64,000 bases of DNA from Apis mellifera (taxonomy: Eukaryota > Arthropoda > Insecta > Hymenoptera > Apidae), in NCBI RefSeq assembly GCF_003254395.2, contig NC_037647.1:159001-223000 (forward strand), written 5' to 3'. Shown here piece by piece: positions 52,001 to 63,950 of this stretch. The first letter of the stretch is position 1. Each line of letters begins with the position of its first letter. Made by a program: the position numbers and the translations under genes. The notes beneath the pieces are model-generated. The model was not told the origin of the DNA. It made no database searches and saw only the letters and a program-made list of their open reading frames with translations.

Positions 52001-53417
52001 TATATTTTTTACAAAGAAAATTCAAAAGATTTTTAAGAAGAAAACCGAAACCAACTTTATAAAGTAAGTTAATAATAAAGTTAATATAATTTTATAATTA
52101 AAAAAATATAATGATAATATATAATTATAAAAAAAAATATACAAAGTTTTACTAAATATTATCATCTTGAATTAGATTATTATTATTATTCGCAACGAGA
52201 AATGTTTTGATGGATATTAAATTATATTATTTAAAGGAGTATATATATTAGTAATATATTAGTATTAATTTTTTGTAGATAGATATATATATTAAAAATA
52301 TTAAAAAATATTGTAGATAGATATATTAAAAACATATAAAAATCAACTTTCATTTTTTAAATAGAACTGTATATTTTCTTATTAATCGATGCAGTTTTTA
52401 GTATCCTACTATATAAAAAAGTTTTATATCAACCTATATATATCAAAAAATGATTAATTTAAAATTATTTTGATATCTTCAAAATATTGTTAAGAAAATT
52501 CTTTAGTCGCTTATTAATAATAACTATATATATTTATTAATTATTTAAAAGATTCAATATAATATCCATATTGTATTGATATCATATCTTGACATTTTTG
52601 AAACTGATAGTGATCATTTCGATTTTATAATATGATATTTTACAACATTTGTTTATGATACATTCTTTATCAAGCAATATAATATCGGAATTTCTGCGCA
52701 AACTTTATTTTTACTTAATAAAGTTATCCTATGATTATAAAATTAATCATTCCGCATAAGGCATTTTTTTTAATTTCAAAATAAATTGATAACATATCTA
52801 ATTTTTCTTCTTTTATATACTTTATTTTCAAAATACATAGTTAAATATCTAACATAAACTAAATGTTTGTAACAGGACAATAATAGTGAACTTATTGAAT
52901 ATTTATATTTCACAACGCTATAACTTATAACAATTTTGTTGCAATAATATTGATATAAAAAATTATTAATATTTAAAATAAAAGTATTATTATTAATAAA
53001 TAAAAATAATTATTAATATTAATAATTAATATTAATAATTATTAAGATAAAAGTATTATTAAGAGAGAGAGTTTTCTTAACAATATTTACATCAAAACAT
53101 CTTTTAAACTAATCATTTTCGACATACATAAGTTAATATTTTTTTAAAGAATTAAAAAATGTATTGATTGATACATAAAAAATATATGGTTTTATTTAAA
53201 AAATGAAAAAAATTGGTTTTTATATGTTAACATATCCATAATAATGTACTTCTTATCATTTAATATTCATCAAAATATCATTATACAAATAATAATAATG
53301 ATAATTCAAGATGATAATATTTAATAGTGAAATACTTTTTATGTATTTGTAATTATTCAATCAGGCTTGAACTTCTTCATTATTAATGTATAATTGAATT
53401 TGATTTTGAATTTAGAA

Positions 53418-53488
<71 letters not shown>

Positions 53489-56400
53489 ATGTATGATCTA
53501 TGTAATAATAATAAACATTAGTGATCTCTGAGACCTCCGATAGTTATATAAATTTTAATGTTATCAGTATTAGTTACTTACTAAAGATTAAAAAAAAAAA
53601 TTTTAAGTTAAACCGAACACTCTATATATGTTTTAATGTCAACAAATTACATAATGACTTTTTGTTATTTTAATTAATTCATAAAACTATAATTGTTTCA
53701 AATTTTTCTTACCTATCAATATCAAGGGAATTGTCCTTTGTGGTGCTAAAGCATTATGCAACGATAAAAGATTTCGTTGTATATATCGTTGATAAATTAA
53801 CAAATTTATTACATGTATTTTTAATATTTACATACCTATCAACAGAGGATAAAGAAGCAGGTACAGATAGGGCACTATCTGTCTCACTATTTATCGTGGT
53901 TACTGGTGCAGATGTTGATTGACCTGTTGGAATATCTTCTATTTCTTCAGGCCAGCCAAAAGCATCTTTTGTCTTACCATATCTAAACATAAAAATATGA
54001 ATAAAATCAAAAAAATAAATCATTAATACATATTAATTTTAAAAACTTATATGATTAAATTGTTAATAAAAATTAATTATGCATTATAATTATTAATATA
54101 ATTATTATTATATAACTATTACAATACATACACCTTAATACAATCCACTATAATAACACCTTCGGGATCTTGAGATGGTCCAAATGTAATAGTTAATTTT
54201 TTATCAGCTTGAAGACTTTCTTCTCGTGTAAAAGGTATATCAAACCAACGACTTCTACTTAAAGTTGTACGAATACTTCTACCAAATACCTACAAAATAT
54301 AAATAAAATATTTTATAAATAAATATACATATCAAGTATTTTAAGATTGAAGATAGATTTGATTTTACCTCGATATAAACCGGAACTCTTTGAATATCTT
54401 GATTTCCAAGTAATACTCGAATTCCCGTCATAACCAAAACAGCATCATTATTGGTAACTTCAACTGTAAATCCCATTGCTTTCGTAGAAACAACGTACAT
54501 TCCAGTTGTATTGAGTCTATGTTTAATTTGGGCAACATTATAAATTTGTAACAAATCATTACCACCAAATTCTACATCATTCATCACTTGACAATGTTCG
54601 AAAAAATCAATAGGAAAAGTAACAGATCCTGTTGGTTTTCCTGTTTTGATAGTTTTTTTCTTTCGCGTTGGCTTAACTGTGGCCATTGTAGCTACTGGCT
54701 GAATTGTAGGAGACATCCAATACCCAGTTTGTTCCATTCCAGCCATATAAATCCTTAAACTTCCATCTTCACATAACAAAATTAAAGTTGTACGATGCTC
54801 AGCATTTGAACTTGGATGTCTTATGACAACCATATCCATTATTTTGGCTTTGGCAGGAATAGCTTTAATTTCTTGAATCATTATTGTATCAGGTTTAATC
54901 ATTAATATTACGGGATTATTGCTCGTCTCTAAAATTGAGCAGATCAATCCAGGATGATTAGGTACTTCGCTCCATTGACATAATGGTTGTGGTTGATTAT
55001 TATTTGATTTATTTCCATTCGAACTTTTGTTGCCCGTAAGATTAATTTGAAATACAGTTGTTATATCAGTTTCCATGTATTTAAGAGGCGCAATGAAACT
55101 TTTACCACATGCATAACTGAAGAAGAGTAATTGTAAAGCATGCGAATAATAAATTGATACGCCCCCACCTCCAACTTGACCATTATCTCTTATTTCTGGA
55201 TGATACACATCGAGAGTATTTGTTACATAGAAAGGTCCATATTTTGCTGAGCTTACCTCATCCATTGCTTGACCATAAATATATCCAGCTGAAGATATTA
55301 TTAAAAGATAAAAAACACCGTCTTCTGCATGCATAAACGTACAATCTCTTATTTTTCCAGTAGGTACTAAGAAATAATATTGAGGACAAAGAGCATCTTT
55401 TCCAAGATCATATATCTTTACAAAATCTGCAGTAACTAGCGCAAGTTGAGTTTGGGATCCAGGTAACCAAATTGCTTTTATGATAAAATTGCCAGTTTCT
55501 AATTGAGGATATAGAACCAAATGATCGGATACAGTGCCAGAAGTATTGAAAGTTAATACATGACAATCTTTAAAACCACAGACTGCCAAAAAATCTTCAT
55601 TCCATTGATTTCCAGTTACAGATAATACTGTAAATGGTACTGGAGCGGAAGCAAGTCTTGTTAATGTTAATTTTCTTTTTGATGAATCAGGTTGTTTCAA
55701 TAATGCGCCTAATTGCAATACCGTTATTTTTCCTTTCTCATGAGAAACCGCTATTTAAAAAAAATAAATCTTATATTATTTTTAAGTTAATTTGTATAAA
55801 TTATTAAATAAACCAAAACAGAAAAATATAATCACTTACCCAAATGTTGTCTTTTACCATGTGGAGATGATAAACAACACATTGCAACGCGACGTATCAT
55901 ATGTGCAGATAGTAATTGCCTAATAGTCTGCCCTTGATCTCCCGAATAATTCATACGAACATTTTCAAATGCCCCTTCTTGTGATCCCAATGTAGGAAGC
56001 TGAAATTAATATTAAAAAAATATATAATTTTATTAATTTCATTATTGGTAATGGTAATTAAATTCTTGGTAATGGTATATACATACCATTAACTGATCAG
56101 TATATTCAAACTTTTTGTCCACTGTATGTAACTGTTTCAATGCCATTTGAGCACGAGCATGGCAACCAATTGCTGAATTTTTTTTACATGATGCATCTAC
56201 AGCTGGTAATAACGCACCAGTCAGATCTACTAATGATGATACTAAACCACTTTTCCAAAGATGACTTTGGATCCAATCTTTCGATGTTTCTGCATATTGA
56301 TAACGAATAAATAAAATAACTAAGAATTTATAATAATTTAAAAAAAATAAGAATAAAAAAAACAAAAATTACCTAGTTGTTTAGCTAAATATGCATGTCT

Positions 56401-57559
56401 CTGTTTATCGCGTCCTTGTCTTTCAGGTTTATCGGAAAAGTATAAAGGACTGGAAGTTCTTCGATGTAAACTACTTGTGAGAAGAAGATCTCGATTTTCA
56501 GTGGATGTACCTAATGTATTTCCATAACTTGTGCTAGCAACACTAGTCGAACCACTAGTTGATGCAGCTGTATTTCCAGAACTAATAGCAACTGTCGTAT
56601 TCTGATGTTCTAATGATTGAGGACTCCGTTTAGTTAAAGCTTGACAAAATCCATCATTTTTGGCACCACAATCACAAAAGAAATTTCCATATTTTGCATA
56701 AGTAACATCGTGTCCGCGATGACAAACACGAGCACATACTGTACAAACTCCAACTCCATTTACCATATTGCAAGTATGGCAATGATACCAATGTTGATTC
56801 ATAAATTCCTTTAATGTAATAGTAAATGTGCACAGTTTATTACAAAGACTATCATCATCAGAATCTTCAGCAGCACTATCTTCATCTTCATGTGGAATTT
56901 CATCTATCCAATCACTATCATTTACATCATTAACTGGAGTAGTACCTTCCCACGGCGGACTAGTTGCTCGATCTTGTGATTGTAATGATTGAGGACATAT
57001 TGCACTTACTATATCTGCTATGTAATTCAATATACAACAGCCAGCTTCAATAAATGGTAATGGTTTATCCAAATTTTGAAAATCTTTATTCATTAATTGT
57101 TCCTTACTGTAATTTGTAAATAACATTGATTGATAAATATTTGTTCAAGCACATATATACAAATAAATATTATGTATTACCAAAGTTCTATCCATTCAAC
57201 TGCAGCTTTAAATAATAATGTATGTCCTTTTTCAGAACTAGCATCGGCTAATGTAGACATAACATTCATTAAATCCGAAAAACCATTACCCTCGACCGTG
57301 GGAGAAAGAATATGATAAGCTAATGGTATAAGAGCTCGAAGAAATGTCACAGGTACACTTTCATCAATACTGATATAGAAAGATTCATAATATAAATAAA
57401 ATCAATAAAATACACATTATACATAAAGAACAATCAAAATGAATATAAAACAAAAGAATATAATTTTACCTCTTCTCTTTTACTATATAATTTGTAAGCG
57501 CTCGTAGAAGACGACTATTTTCATGCATTGAATGTTGTTGTTGAAGTTGTTGTTGTTGT

Positions 57560-57597
<38 letters not shown>

Positions 57598-57598
57598 C

Positions 57599-57641
<43 letters not shown>

Positions 57642-60600
57642 GATCATCAGTGATACTTGTGGACTGATTATTGCTAGCTGAATCGTTTGATAATGAAATT
57701 AGCCATCGGTCTTGTTCATTATTTGATACATTATTGACTTCATCTGATTTCTGAACATCTTCAGTTGTATTAGTAATAGCAACCGATCTATCATTTCATT
57801 ATTTTAATCAATTAATTATTTTGAAAACGTCTTTAATTTATATATAAATAAAATTTTATACTTACGCATTTGCAGTTGTTATTGTAGATTGAATATTTGT
57901 TGAAGATGTATTTGGAGAAATATTTGTTGCTCCTAAAATAATTTGTTTCAACCATATTTGTAGTTTTTCCGGTTCTTCATTAGCTAAATTTGATACTGAT
58001 CCACAAAGACGTTCTAATGATACGTCATTTCCTTTCTCAGCTAAATACAGAAATATATTATTATTTAACGAATAAATAAAAAATTGTCAACAAATAGATA
58101 TTATTTTACTACCTGTTTTGAATAACATGTTGAAAAATCTTAAAACATGTGTGGCAAATTGTTGCGAAGATCGTGAAGATGTTATACATAATAATATAGA
58201 AACGAGAGATCGATTACTATTTGGTGCAAAAAATAAATCTAATGCCTTACATCCAACTGATTTTTCTAATAATTGTTCCCAATATTTAATACATCGTTTC
58301 AAAATTTTTTCATCAATGATAATACTAAAAAACGTGAAATTGTGTAATTATTTGACAAAAATTTATATACAAAAACTTAGAATATTAATTTTTTTTTTCT
58401 TTATAAATGATGTTTTGATAGTACTGATGTATTGATAATACCTGACAGGATCTTGGATATCATTCGTGTATTCAATTATCAAATTATACATATGATGCAA
58501 TACGAAAAGATGTTCTCGCAATTGCCGCGTTTCACTATCATTATCACCTAATAATTTTGTCAAAGCTTTATTAGTCATATCTTGAAGATAATCTGTACGA
58601 GCATCCATAGATAATGCAATAAGAATATCCAATGCTTGTGTATGCACATCTGTATTTTCTGGTGCTATTGTAGGACTATAAAAAAAACATCATATTAAAT
58701 ATCTACATAATTAATGTAAATTTAATTGTAATTAACGAAAAGTAATAAAAATAAATAGATTGCGAATGTATAAGCAAATGCATATTTATATATAAAATAA
58801 TAAATAAAATAAAATAATAAGATTTCATCAGATTTTAAAAACATATATTTTGTATAATACATAATATTAATATATTAAAATTGCATAAACATCTGTTGTT
58901 TTATAATATAAATTAGATTATGACTTACGTGATATACTCCACCATAAATGTAACTAAATTATGCAACAATTTCTTCAAAGATGGATTAATAGAAAACATG
59001 GGATATTCAGAAAGTGAACTCACATGCTGACATACTGTAGCCAAAATGTAACTTTCTGCTGGTATAACGTCATTTGTATAAGTGTTCTATGATCAATAAA
59101 GAAATTAATAAAGATTCATTTATTATATGTAATATCTTTTAAACATAAATTCTAAATAAAATTTAAATTTAACATTGAAAATTTACCCAAGGAATGTGAA
59201 CGACATTGATAGATTTCCATTTATCTATAACAGATTTTACAGAATTTGGTAAAAAAGAGATCAAAGATGCTTCAGATGCCCAATTTGCACCTGCCATTGC
59301 AATGATATTGTCAAGTATAGAATAATCTCGAGGGCCATATTTATTATCTTGTTCAAAAGATTCAAGCATTTCATGCAATATATTTGATCGACATGAATAC
59401 AGAATTGATTCAGTTAATGAAAGAACATATGGAAGAATACTAATCATCATTTTATTTGCATTAGTATTTCCAGATTCTGAAGTCTGCGAATTTCTATAAA
59501 AAAAAAAAAGAAAGAAATGAAAAATGAATTTAAAATATTTAAAATTAAATAAAAAAAAAAAAAGAATTATATTGCTTCAAAACATAAATAATTCAACTTA
59601 CTTTGAACTTTCAATAGTTTCATTTTGCGTTTTCAATATATTTTCATAAAAAAGAATTTGTAATTTGCCAATAACAGCAGCTAAAATACATAACGAACTA
59701 AATTTAGGTAATGCATTTTTTGGTATTATTTTATTGTTAAAATTAGTCTCAGGTTTCAATGCCGTAATGCAATTTTTTGTAACTGTAACATCATATTTGA
59801 GAGAATTTACAGTGGATGATACTGTTTTCAAAAGATTTCTTGCATATTGCGCATACATTCCCTGCCTGATTAAACAATCCTACAAGCAAAAATAACGATA
59901 TTTTAATATAAATGAATCATTTTGATTTAAAATAATTCGAATTAATTAATTTCTTTTAATTAAAACTTACATTCATCCAACTAGTAAAAGTTTTGCATGC
60001 AGCTCTAGGTCCCCAAATTAAAGAATATAATAACATTGGTCCAGCAGGAATTTCCTCACCCAGAGCTAATTTATCCATATATAGAGTAGATGGTGGTAGC
60101 ATTAATAATAATCTATTAACAATTCAAGAAAAATAATTCTAACAAAAACTATTCTAGAAATATTACTCTCAAATTTAATATATTAAATTTATAATATTAT
60201 TAATATCTATATACACAATAATTACAGCTGAAATATATATATATATATATATTATTAATATGTATAATGCATGTAAAACTTAAAAAAATTATATAAACAA
60301 GTATATGAAAATAACTCTTCAATGAAAACTTCTTTCATAGAAATCGAAATAGAATGACAATAGTAAATAATTTTTCTATCATAAATTCCAAATTGAAAAC
60401 TTTATTTTTTTATAAGTTTCCAAAAAATTATTAAATGTTAAAATTCTTCAAATATAAATTATTTTCTATAATTTTGTTAATTATTTATTTTATTTTTATT
60501 TTATTAATAACAAATAATAAACTATTATTTCTGAAGATTGCTAACATACAAAAGAGTAGATAAAGAAAAAAATAAATGTACAAACAAACATATATATAAT

Positions 60601-63600
60601 ATTTATAAATTATAATTTGATTACAATTAAAATTATAAAGATAAAGATTGTTATTGTATTATAATGTAATTAGAATTATATAATTTATTATAATTTGATT
60701 CAAATAGAAAAACATGATTTATTAAGATTATATGATAATATATATCAATCAATAAAAAAGGATTTTATACTTTTATACTTTATCCTTATGTCATTCCATG
60801 AGATTTCTTATCAGTTATATTGTATATTAATTAATTATAAATATTACTTATAAAAACAATATATATTATTATAAAAATATTCATAATATTACTTACCGCC
60901 AACATATAGAAAAACAATATCGAATTGCACATAATCCTATGAAAGTAGGTGTTTTATCTTTACTATCAGCATTAATTCTCTTTTGCATATCAGCTTGATT
61001 AAGAACATTTAAAATATCTATTAATGCATCAACCAGAAGTGGATATTTCATTTTATCTGGAGCACCCAGAATGAAATTACAAGCCTGCATATAATTAATA
61101 ATTAAATCACAAATGAGATAAAATCAAAAACTTCAAGAAAAACTGTTCAAACAATTCGATACGTTATAATATATAATACCAACCACTCCATCCAATTTTG
61201 GAGTATCCTGATTATTGAAATCTGTGGTAGAAAGATTATAAAATCGGGGCTTCATTGAAAATTCATCTTGATTACCAATCTTACGATAATTATCTTCAAT
61301 TACTGTCCATGGAGTAAAAATACGAGCTGTTTGTTTATTACCATCTTTCATGTCACAAACTAAACTTGTAGCAGAAAAAAGATTCCATCGAACCTATGCA
61401 TTAATCATTAAAAACATATAGTGTATAAGTTATTGATAAATTCAAACAAGAATAAAAAATTTCTTGTAATGAAAATGTACAAGATTTTTACTACCACTCA
61501 AATATATCTTTCAATTTAGTGGCCCTGGTATCTTGTCACGTTTTGTATATACACGTTGTTACTTTCGCATTTTACATTAACATCATTTAATATAATGTTA
61601 ATAATGTATATATTTATAATCTTATTGAAAAATGAAATAGTGAAATAAATGAAAATACATAACAAGGAAATTAAAATATAAAATAGAGTGAATCGTGATG
61701 AACGAGAAAATAATGTTAAATGCTTTTTGTAAATTTAATCAATAATTAAATATATATGTGTATATATATATATTTACTTACTTGTTCAAGCAATGCAGGA
61801 GGTGCATCATAAAGATGTTTCATCATATATTCAAGTAGTAATAATAATCGTGATAAATGCAGTAATTGAGAATCTTTCATTGGAGTTTTAATCGCTTCAC
61901 TGCAACGTACAGCACCACTACCAGTTACAAGCAATACTGATTTTTTTTGCATAAAATTAAGAGAATGGAATAGAATTAAAACCAATTGAGCATGTTCTAC
62001 ATTTAAATCTGAAAATATTGATATGATAAATATAAGTGTTATATGAAAAAAAAAATAAAAAAGAAAAAATTAAAAATTTGATTATACATTTTTCAATACA
62101 AACAACAATGTTTTAAGAAAATAAAAGCAAAACAAATAAAATATAAAATACAATAAATTAGTTTATATAATATATATATATCATATATACATTATTAAAA
62201 TAATTTTTATATATTTAAAAAACATTTTTATGTTTTCACCTTCATTTTCAGCTTCAAACGTAGAAGGTGGATTACACACATTTTCCACTAAAGTTGTAAT
62301 TAAACGATGCCATATACTTATACAAGCTGCTTCTTTTTCAGATCGAGGTTTTAATAAAAGTACCTATTATAATTAAATATAATTATTAAAAATTATAAGA
62401 TTTCATTATAAATATAGCAAAAATATACCTGTGCCAATACACTTAATGTTCTTGGATAAACTTGAAGAGGCCAAGTGCATGGACTTGTATTTTCTGTTCC
62501 TGACCAAGGATTCACACCTAAATGCTGGAGAAGGATGTTTTGTAAACCTTCGCTTAATGTATTTTGAACAAGTAAATTATGCGTATAAAGACTCAAAGCT
62601 TGAGAAAATTCAGAGTACATAGTGCCTAATGTGGCACCATAAAACACTGATATAGTTCCTAAAATGAAATATATGTAACGATATTGATGAATATATACAA
62701 ACATTGTATAGTTATTAACCCTTTACGCTCCAGACTTTTTTCACTCGGCCGAAACAACAATTTCTCGTTCAATGAATTTTTTAACTAACTTAAAATGATT
62801 TCACACATAAATTAACACATAATATATAAAACTTTTATATTTTAATATTTTATGTATCTTTACATATAAAGAAAGAAAATTTGTTGAATATTAAAGTCTA
62901 TATCATTGTTTTGTGTTTTTAATAACAAAGTATAATTAATAAATATAATTAGTAAGTATTAATAATATAATTTAAGTATTAATAATAAATATTTTAATAA
63001 TAAAATAATTACCAAAATGTATCCTCGGTTTGTTAATATCAGAAGTATCATAATAAAATGTCGTTTGATGTTTTTCATCTTTCTTATTTCATTGAGAACA
63101 AAAATCTTATAATCCTAATAATATGCTCTCACATTCACTGTCTATTATTCTTATTTTTCATCTTCTTATACTACATCTTTATTTTAATTACTATTTCCTT
63201 TCTCTCTATCAATTTTTTAATAAATAGAAATAATAAATAGAAATTTTTAAAATAATTTATTTAATAATGAAAAATTCATCTTAAACTAATATCCTAATAA
63301 CATATTCTCATATTCATTATCTATTATTATTTTTCACTTTCTCTTACTATATCTATATTTTCATCACTATTTTCCTTCTCTTCTATTAATTTCTTAATGA
63401 ATAGAAATAATTTCGTTATTTAATAACGAAAAATCAAACTCATCTTCATCTTCATCTTGAAATTTGATTATCATTTTTATTCCATGCTTACAAAACTTTG
63501 AAAATAATATTTCTATTCTCACGACTGTTAAACTCGCGCCGAAAAGTTCGTTCCGCGATCACAATCTAATTTGAGATAAAAAATCTAACCATTTAGTAGT

Positions 63601-63950
63601 ATATTATTTTAAATTTTAGAAAATTATATATAAAGAGCTTAGAAATCTATTCATGAAATGATATTTTTAAAAAATCAAATAAAAATAAATATTATCGCCA
63701 TTCAAATTGCCGGATCAATTTAAGTGGCCAGAGAGTCTTCTGGAGTTATCGCAAAGGGTTAATCAAATACTAGTTACTTACCAGTTTCTGTTCTAGCAGT
63801 TTCGTGATCCAAATCTCTGATTATTGCCGCTAATATAACCATCTGTTGTTCAACTAAACCATTTACTACATATTCGCGAACATAAGAACTTCTATTACCA
63901 ATCAAATGTTGATTCATAAATTGAAAAATTTTAGTGGCCAGTGATATATA
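35330..63950 (-). CDS. UBR4: UBR4 / purity of essence E3 ubiquitin ligase (5'-partial)
   Basis: Thirty-eight exons join in one frame of 4,773 codons to TAA at 35332-35330. The ~500 N-terminal codons lie beyond 64000 (human UBR4 has 5,183). Exons: 63782-63950, 62429-62658, 62240-62363, 61782-62008, 61184-61393, 60897-61084, 59971-60112, 59602-59879, 59187-59493, 58929-59086, 58442-58675, 58113-58324, 57866-58040, 57470-57787, 57181-57369, 56373-57106, 56087-56289, 55840-55999, 54369-55750, 54132-54289, 53836-53982, 47842-48043, 47555-47744, 47091-47477, 46435-47000, 44235-44351, 43843-44055, 43172-43348, 42858-43032, 42615-42765, 42107-42485, 41723-42025, 41355-41584, 36976-41260, 36441-36895, 35846-36170, 35596-35755, 35330-35391. 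UBR4 (fly poe, also called calossin/p600) is a giant ligase recognising N-degrons and misfolded proteins, and binds calmodulin and KCMF1. Order of parts: helical repeats, polyQ, UBR box, beta-propeller-like region, long helical repeats, zinc ribbon, C-terminal hemiRING module. The donor at 61184 is a weak GTTGGT. Confidence 0.97.
40400..40605 (-). other. UBR4: UBR4 cysteine-rich zinc-ribbon segment
   Basis: Within the largest exon: CPRC..NPGVCGNCGENVFQCHKC, then DEKDPFLCHACGFCKYA and RPCCAVDP. The CxxC pairs form a zinc-ribbon-like array that is almost identical in human UBR4. It likely binds zinc; its partner is not evident from sequence. Confidence 0.85.
43349..43842 (-). other. UBR4 intron with a short imperfect inverted repeat
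   Basis: 494-bp intron. 43466-43481 and 43627-43642 are inverted repeats matching at 14 of 16 positions. Confidence 0.7.
43843..44351 (-). other. UBR4: UBR4 Gly/Ser-rich linker exons
   Basis: Two in-phase exons (44235-44351, 117 nt; 43843-44055, 213 nt) encode an acidic and Gly/Ser-rich low-complexity linker (SAGGSDDEGS..., GGSGGSKGSESGGSESGG). Both have lengths divisible by three and phase-0 borders, so either could be skipped without a frame change. Confidence 0.8.
44352..46434 (-). other. UBR4 intron, 2.1 kb, A+T-rich
   Basis: Bounded by GTAAGT donor and TTTTTTAG acceptor on the minus strand. No gene, RNA gene or recognisable transposon was seen inside. Confidence 0.75.
52145..53345. mobile_element. 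Long-inverted-repeat (foldback-like) element
   Basis: Left arm about 52145-52505 and right arm about 53070-53345 are inverted copies, separated by about 560 bp. Inside them 52153-52174 and 53302-53323 are perfect 22-nt reverse complements. Other matched blocks are 'gatattttgatgaatattaaa' type sequence near 52205/53265, 'cattttttaaata' (52350/53200) and 'atattgttaagaaaa' (52485/53085). Arms are diverged with small indels. Interior lacks coding sequence. Consistent with an old nonautonomous DNA transposon with long terminal inverted repeats; no clear target-site duplication was seen. Confidence 0.65.
53420..53484. repeat. (TA)n microsatellite
   Basis: About 65 bp of TA alternation in the UBR4 intron; the longest TA run in the window. 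Confidence 0.9.
54132..55999 (-). other. UBR4: UBR4 beta-propeller-like region after the UBR box
   Basis: Exons 55840-55999, 54369-55750 and 54132-54289 encode LPTLGSQEGAFENVRMNYSGDQGQTIRQ, then SPHGKRQHLAVSHEKGKITVLQL, and repeated beta-rich segments such as FLAVCGFKDCHVLTF, AIWLPGSQTQLALVTADFVKIYDL and TLILLCEDGSLRIY. These resemble WD40-like blades, as described for human UBR4. Interior strands match the human protein closely. The exon donor at 54131 leaves GT for a split Val codon joining VDCIK to YGKTKDAFGWP. Confidence 0.8.
56373..57106 (-). other. UBR4: UBR4 UBR-box exon
   Basis: Encodes the zinc-binding UBR box: CTFTITLKEFMNQHWYHCHT, then CNMVNGVGVCTVCARVCHRGH, DVTYAKYGNFFCDCGAKND and FCQALTKR (about 56630-56835). 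The Cys and His ligand pattern matches the human box, which binds destabilising N-terminal residues (N-degrons). Upstream is an acidic DEDSAAEDSDDDS stretch; downstream is a Ser/Thr-rich low-complexity linker. Confidence 0.93.
57547..57642 (-). repeat. UBR4: Polyglutamine tract in UBR4 (32 Gln)
   Basis: Minus-strand codons are 14 CAA, 8 CAG, 1 CAA, 4 CAG, 5 CAA: 32 consecutive glutamines, then Leu and three more Gln. It lies between SSNNEQDRW..ITDD and HSMHENSRLLRALTNYIVKEK in exon 57470-57787, in a disordered insertion. The mixed codons suggest both repeat expansion and selection for Gln. Confidence 0.95.
60113..60896 (-). other. UBR4 intron, 784 bp
   Basis: A+T-rich GT..AG intron, no feature seen apart from a short TA run near 60236-60252. 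Confidence 0.75.
62715..63762. mobile_element. piggyBac-type nonautonomous element in a UBR4 intron
   Basis: A 1,040-bp insert (62719-63758) is flanked by TTAA on both sides (62715-62718 and 63759-63762). Its ends are CCCTTTACGCTCCAGAC and, reversed, CCCTTTGCGATAACTCCAGA: terminal inverted repeats starting CCC and differing by a small insertion. TTAA duplication plus CCC/GGG ends are hallmarks of piggyBac elements. It has no transposase frame, so it is a MITE-like derivative. Two diverged direct repeats lie inside. The intron is otherwise only about 80 bp (62659-62714 plus 63763-63781), so the element accounts for almost all of its length. Confidence 0.8.
63112..63411. repeat. Internal tandem duplication inside the piggyBac-type element
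   Basis: 63112-63233 and 63291-63411 are diverged direct copies with a 179-bp period, both starting ATCCTAATAA and ending ATAGAAATAA. Confidence 0.65.

Larger units (their letters stand above)
48044..53835 (-). other. UBR4 intron, 5.8 kb, largest visible
   Basis: Joins VDR|MIASMLEVLEL in frame. It is almost pure A+T apart from a long inverted repeat at 52145-53345 and a TA microsatellite at 53420-53484. No protein motif was recognised. Confidence 0.8.

Noticed and set aside
54131..54136. GTGTAT donor directly after VDCIK in UBR4
   Set aside because: It would put the next exon into a stop; using the GTATGT two bases downstream restores VDCIKVYGKTKDAFGWP as in human.
57500..57660. CAG/CAA run considered as noncoding microsatellite
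   Set aside because: It is in frame within a UBR4 exon whose flanks splice correctly on both sides, so it is coding polyglutamine.
62393..62704. Possible alternative first exon beginning MFVYIHQYRYIYF
   Set aside because: That part is intron read-through upstream of the TTTTAG acceptor at 62659; the true exon begins with GTISVFYGATLG.
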